Shown here piece after piece: positions 5,541 to 5,935 of a stretch of DNA of 5,935 bases. The position numbers and the translations under genes are program-made. Below the pieces are notes generated by a model. That model was not told where the DNA came from and made no database searches. It saw nothing but the letters and a program-made list of their open reading frames with translations. Source of the DNA: Elusimicrobiota bacterium (GTDB lineage: Bacteria; Elusimicrobiota; Elusimicrobia; 2-01-FULL-59-12; JACPXA01); assembly GCA_016196785.1 (NCBI GenBank), contig JACPXA010000094.1, positions 1 to 5,935 of the forward strand, written 5' to 3'. How positions within the stretch are numbered: the stretch's first letter is position 1; every line of letters begins with the position of its first letter.

Positions 5541-5759
5541 TTACGCGACTTTATCCCTGAGCAGACTGGGGGTCAACGGAACCACCTTGCGTATCCTATA
5601 CCAGGTCCTGATTTCCCCCACACTGAACCGGATCAACTTGCCCAGCTTGTAATAAGGGACTTGGCGCTTCCACACCCAGGTACGGATGGTCTTCTCCGGG
5701 ACCTCAAGCAATTGCCCCAGTGTTTTAATCGACACGAGCTGTTCAATACGGTCGTTCAC
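5541..5759 (-). CDS. Excisionase-like winged helix-turn-helix protein (HTH_17/AlpA type)
   Basis: A 72-residue basic protein with a MerR-like winged HTH: first helix around residues 11-20 (IKTLGQLLEV), recognition helix 21-31 (PEKTIRTWVWK), then the characteristic turn QVPYYKLGKLIRFSVGEIRTW (33-53), where the wing and the R-F-x-x-x-E-I ending match excisionase-family DNA-binding domains. Such proteins act as recombination directionality factors or as activators of integrase genes. It sits directly upstream of the integrase, with a gap of only 7 bases before the integrase ATG, so the two form an operon and the HTH protein is the likely Xis partner. The start is a GTG at 5759, because an in-frame TAG lies two codons upstream; the ribosome site is poor. 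Upstream lies a palindrome it or another regulator could bind. Whether it drives excision or transcription is open. Confidence 0.8.
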   Translation of the reverse strand: MNDRIEQLVSIKTLGQLLEVPEKTIRTWVWKRQVPYYKLGKLIRFSVGEIRTWYRIRKVVPLTPSLLRDKVA

Positions 5760-5770
5760 GTTCTATATAT

Positions 5771-5791
5771 TGAGTGCCTACTAGGCACACA
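5771..5791. promoter_or_regulatory. Palindromic operator candidate upstream of the HTH-integrase operon
   Basis: GTGCCTA-C-TAGGCAC (5774-5788) is a perfect 7+7 inverted repeat around one base; beyond one mismatched pair (A5773/A5789) two more pairs match, giving a 21-base near-palindrome. It lies 12-30 bases upstream of the GTG start and in the 54-base gap after the RHH-like gene. An odd-centred palindrome with this spacing suits binding by a dimeric regulator. No U tract follows on either strand, so a terminator is unlikely. Confidence 0.5.
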
Positions 5792-5813
5792 TTTTAAACC
5801 AAAAAATATATCC

Positions 5814-5935
5814 CTACTTGGGATTCTCCTCAAAATACCGCACCATCAGATACCGAAGAAACTCTGCTTTGTCCATATGCCGTTTCCGCGCCTCGGAAGA
5901 AAATCGTTCATATTCTTCTTGGGTTACACGAAAGA
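5814..5935 (-). CDS. Ribbon-helix-helix-like small protein (3' part; runs off right edge)
   Basis: The minus strand stays open from the right edge to a TAG at 5814-5816, giving 39 residues that begin FRVTQEEYERF and end YFEENPK. The pattern of a beta-strand-like FRVT, an acidic-amphipathic helix (QEEYERFSSEARKRH), a turn (MDKA) and a second helix (EFLRYLMVRYFEE) matches the ribbon-helix-helix fold of CopG/Arc-type repressors and MobC-type relaxosome accessory proteins. Only the C-terminal part is visible, so the family cannot be decided. It is on the same strand as, and 54 bases before, the HTH and integrase genes. It therefore probably belongs to the same element and is a candidate binder of the palindrome between them. 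Confidence 0.55.
   Translation of the reverse strand, partial: FRVTQEEYERFSSEARKRHMDKAEFLRYLMVRYFEENPK

Noticed and set aside
5774..5788. Palindrome as terminator for the RHH-like gene
   Set aside because: No T run follows on the minus strand, and the perfect symmetry around one base suits a protein site better.
1..5935. CRISPR array, insertion sequence or transposase
   Set aside because: No regularly spaced repeats and no transposase-like frame or terminal inverted repeats were seen.

Overview
The window looks like a chromosomal segment of a Gram-negative bacterium. It carries two outer-membrane beta-barrel genes with signal peptides, an inner-membrane-anchored TPR protein, sigma70-like promoters and Shine-Dalgarno sites. 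The porin and TPR style, together with the moderate GC content by eye, reminds me of Nitrospira or a related Nitrospirota lineage. That assignment is an impression from protein style, not a database result.

Left part (1-2869), all on the minus strand. The 5' part of a porin gene runs off the left edge. It is separated from a complete second porin (658-2031) by a strong intrinsic terminator (557-622). The second porin has its own TTGACA-17-TACAGT promoter (2107-2135), placed just after the stop of a membrane-anchored TPR protein gene (2144-2869). The two porins share an architecture: signal peptide, beta strands, then a GRQ motif at similar depth. They may be distant paralogues used for solute passage across the outer membrane.

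Middle part (2870-4298). A short divergent promoter region drives the TPR gene leftward and a 92-residue SemiSWEET/PQ-loop-like membrane protein rightward. The latter appears to be leaderless, with an extended -10 placing +1 on the ATG. The SemiSWEET gene meets a convergent membrane fatty acid desaturase gene with all three histidine boxes. The two stop codons abut without a single base between them. A GC-rich hairpin resembling a dispersed repeat forms the last codons of the desaturase.

Right part (4299-5935) is one end of an integrated element. A complete tRNA-Arg(CCU) gene with encoded CCA marks the junction. A tyrosine integrase is transcribed toward the tRNA, and its last 12 sense codons and stop codon are the 5' half of the tRNA gene, with the TAA in the anticodon loop. 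Upstream of it are a 72-residue excisionase-like winged HTH gene, a near-perfect 21-bp palindrome likely to be an operator, and the 3' end of a ribbon-helix-helix-like gene that leaves the window. The layout RHH - HTH/Xis - Int - tRNA on one strand implies that the element lies on the 5' side of its tRNA target, the reverse of the usual 3'-side arrangement. It also implies that tRNA-Arg expression may depend on element transcription. No intergenic stretch longer than 300 bases exists here.
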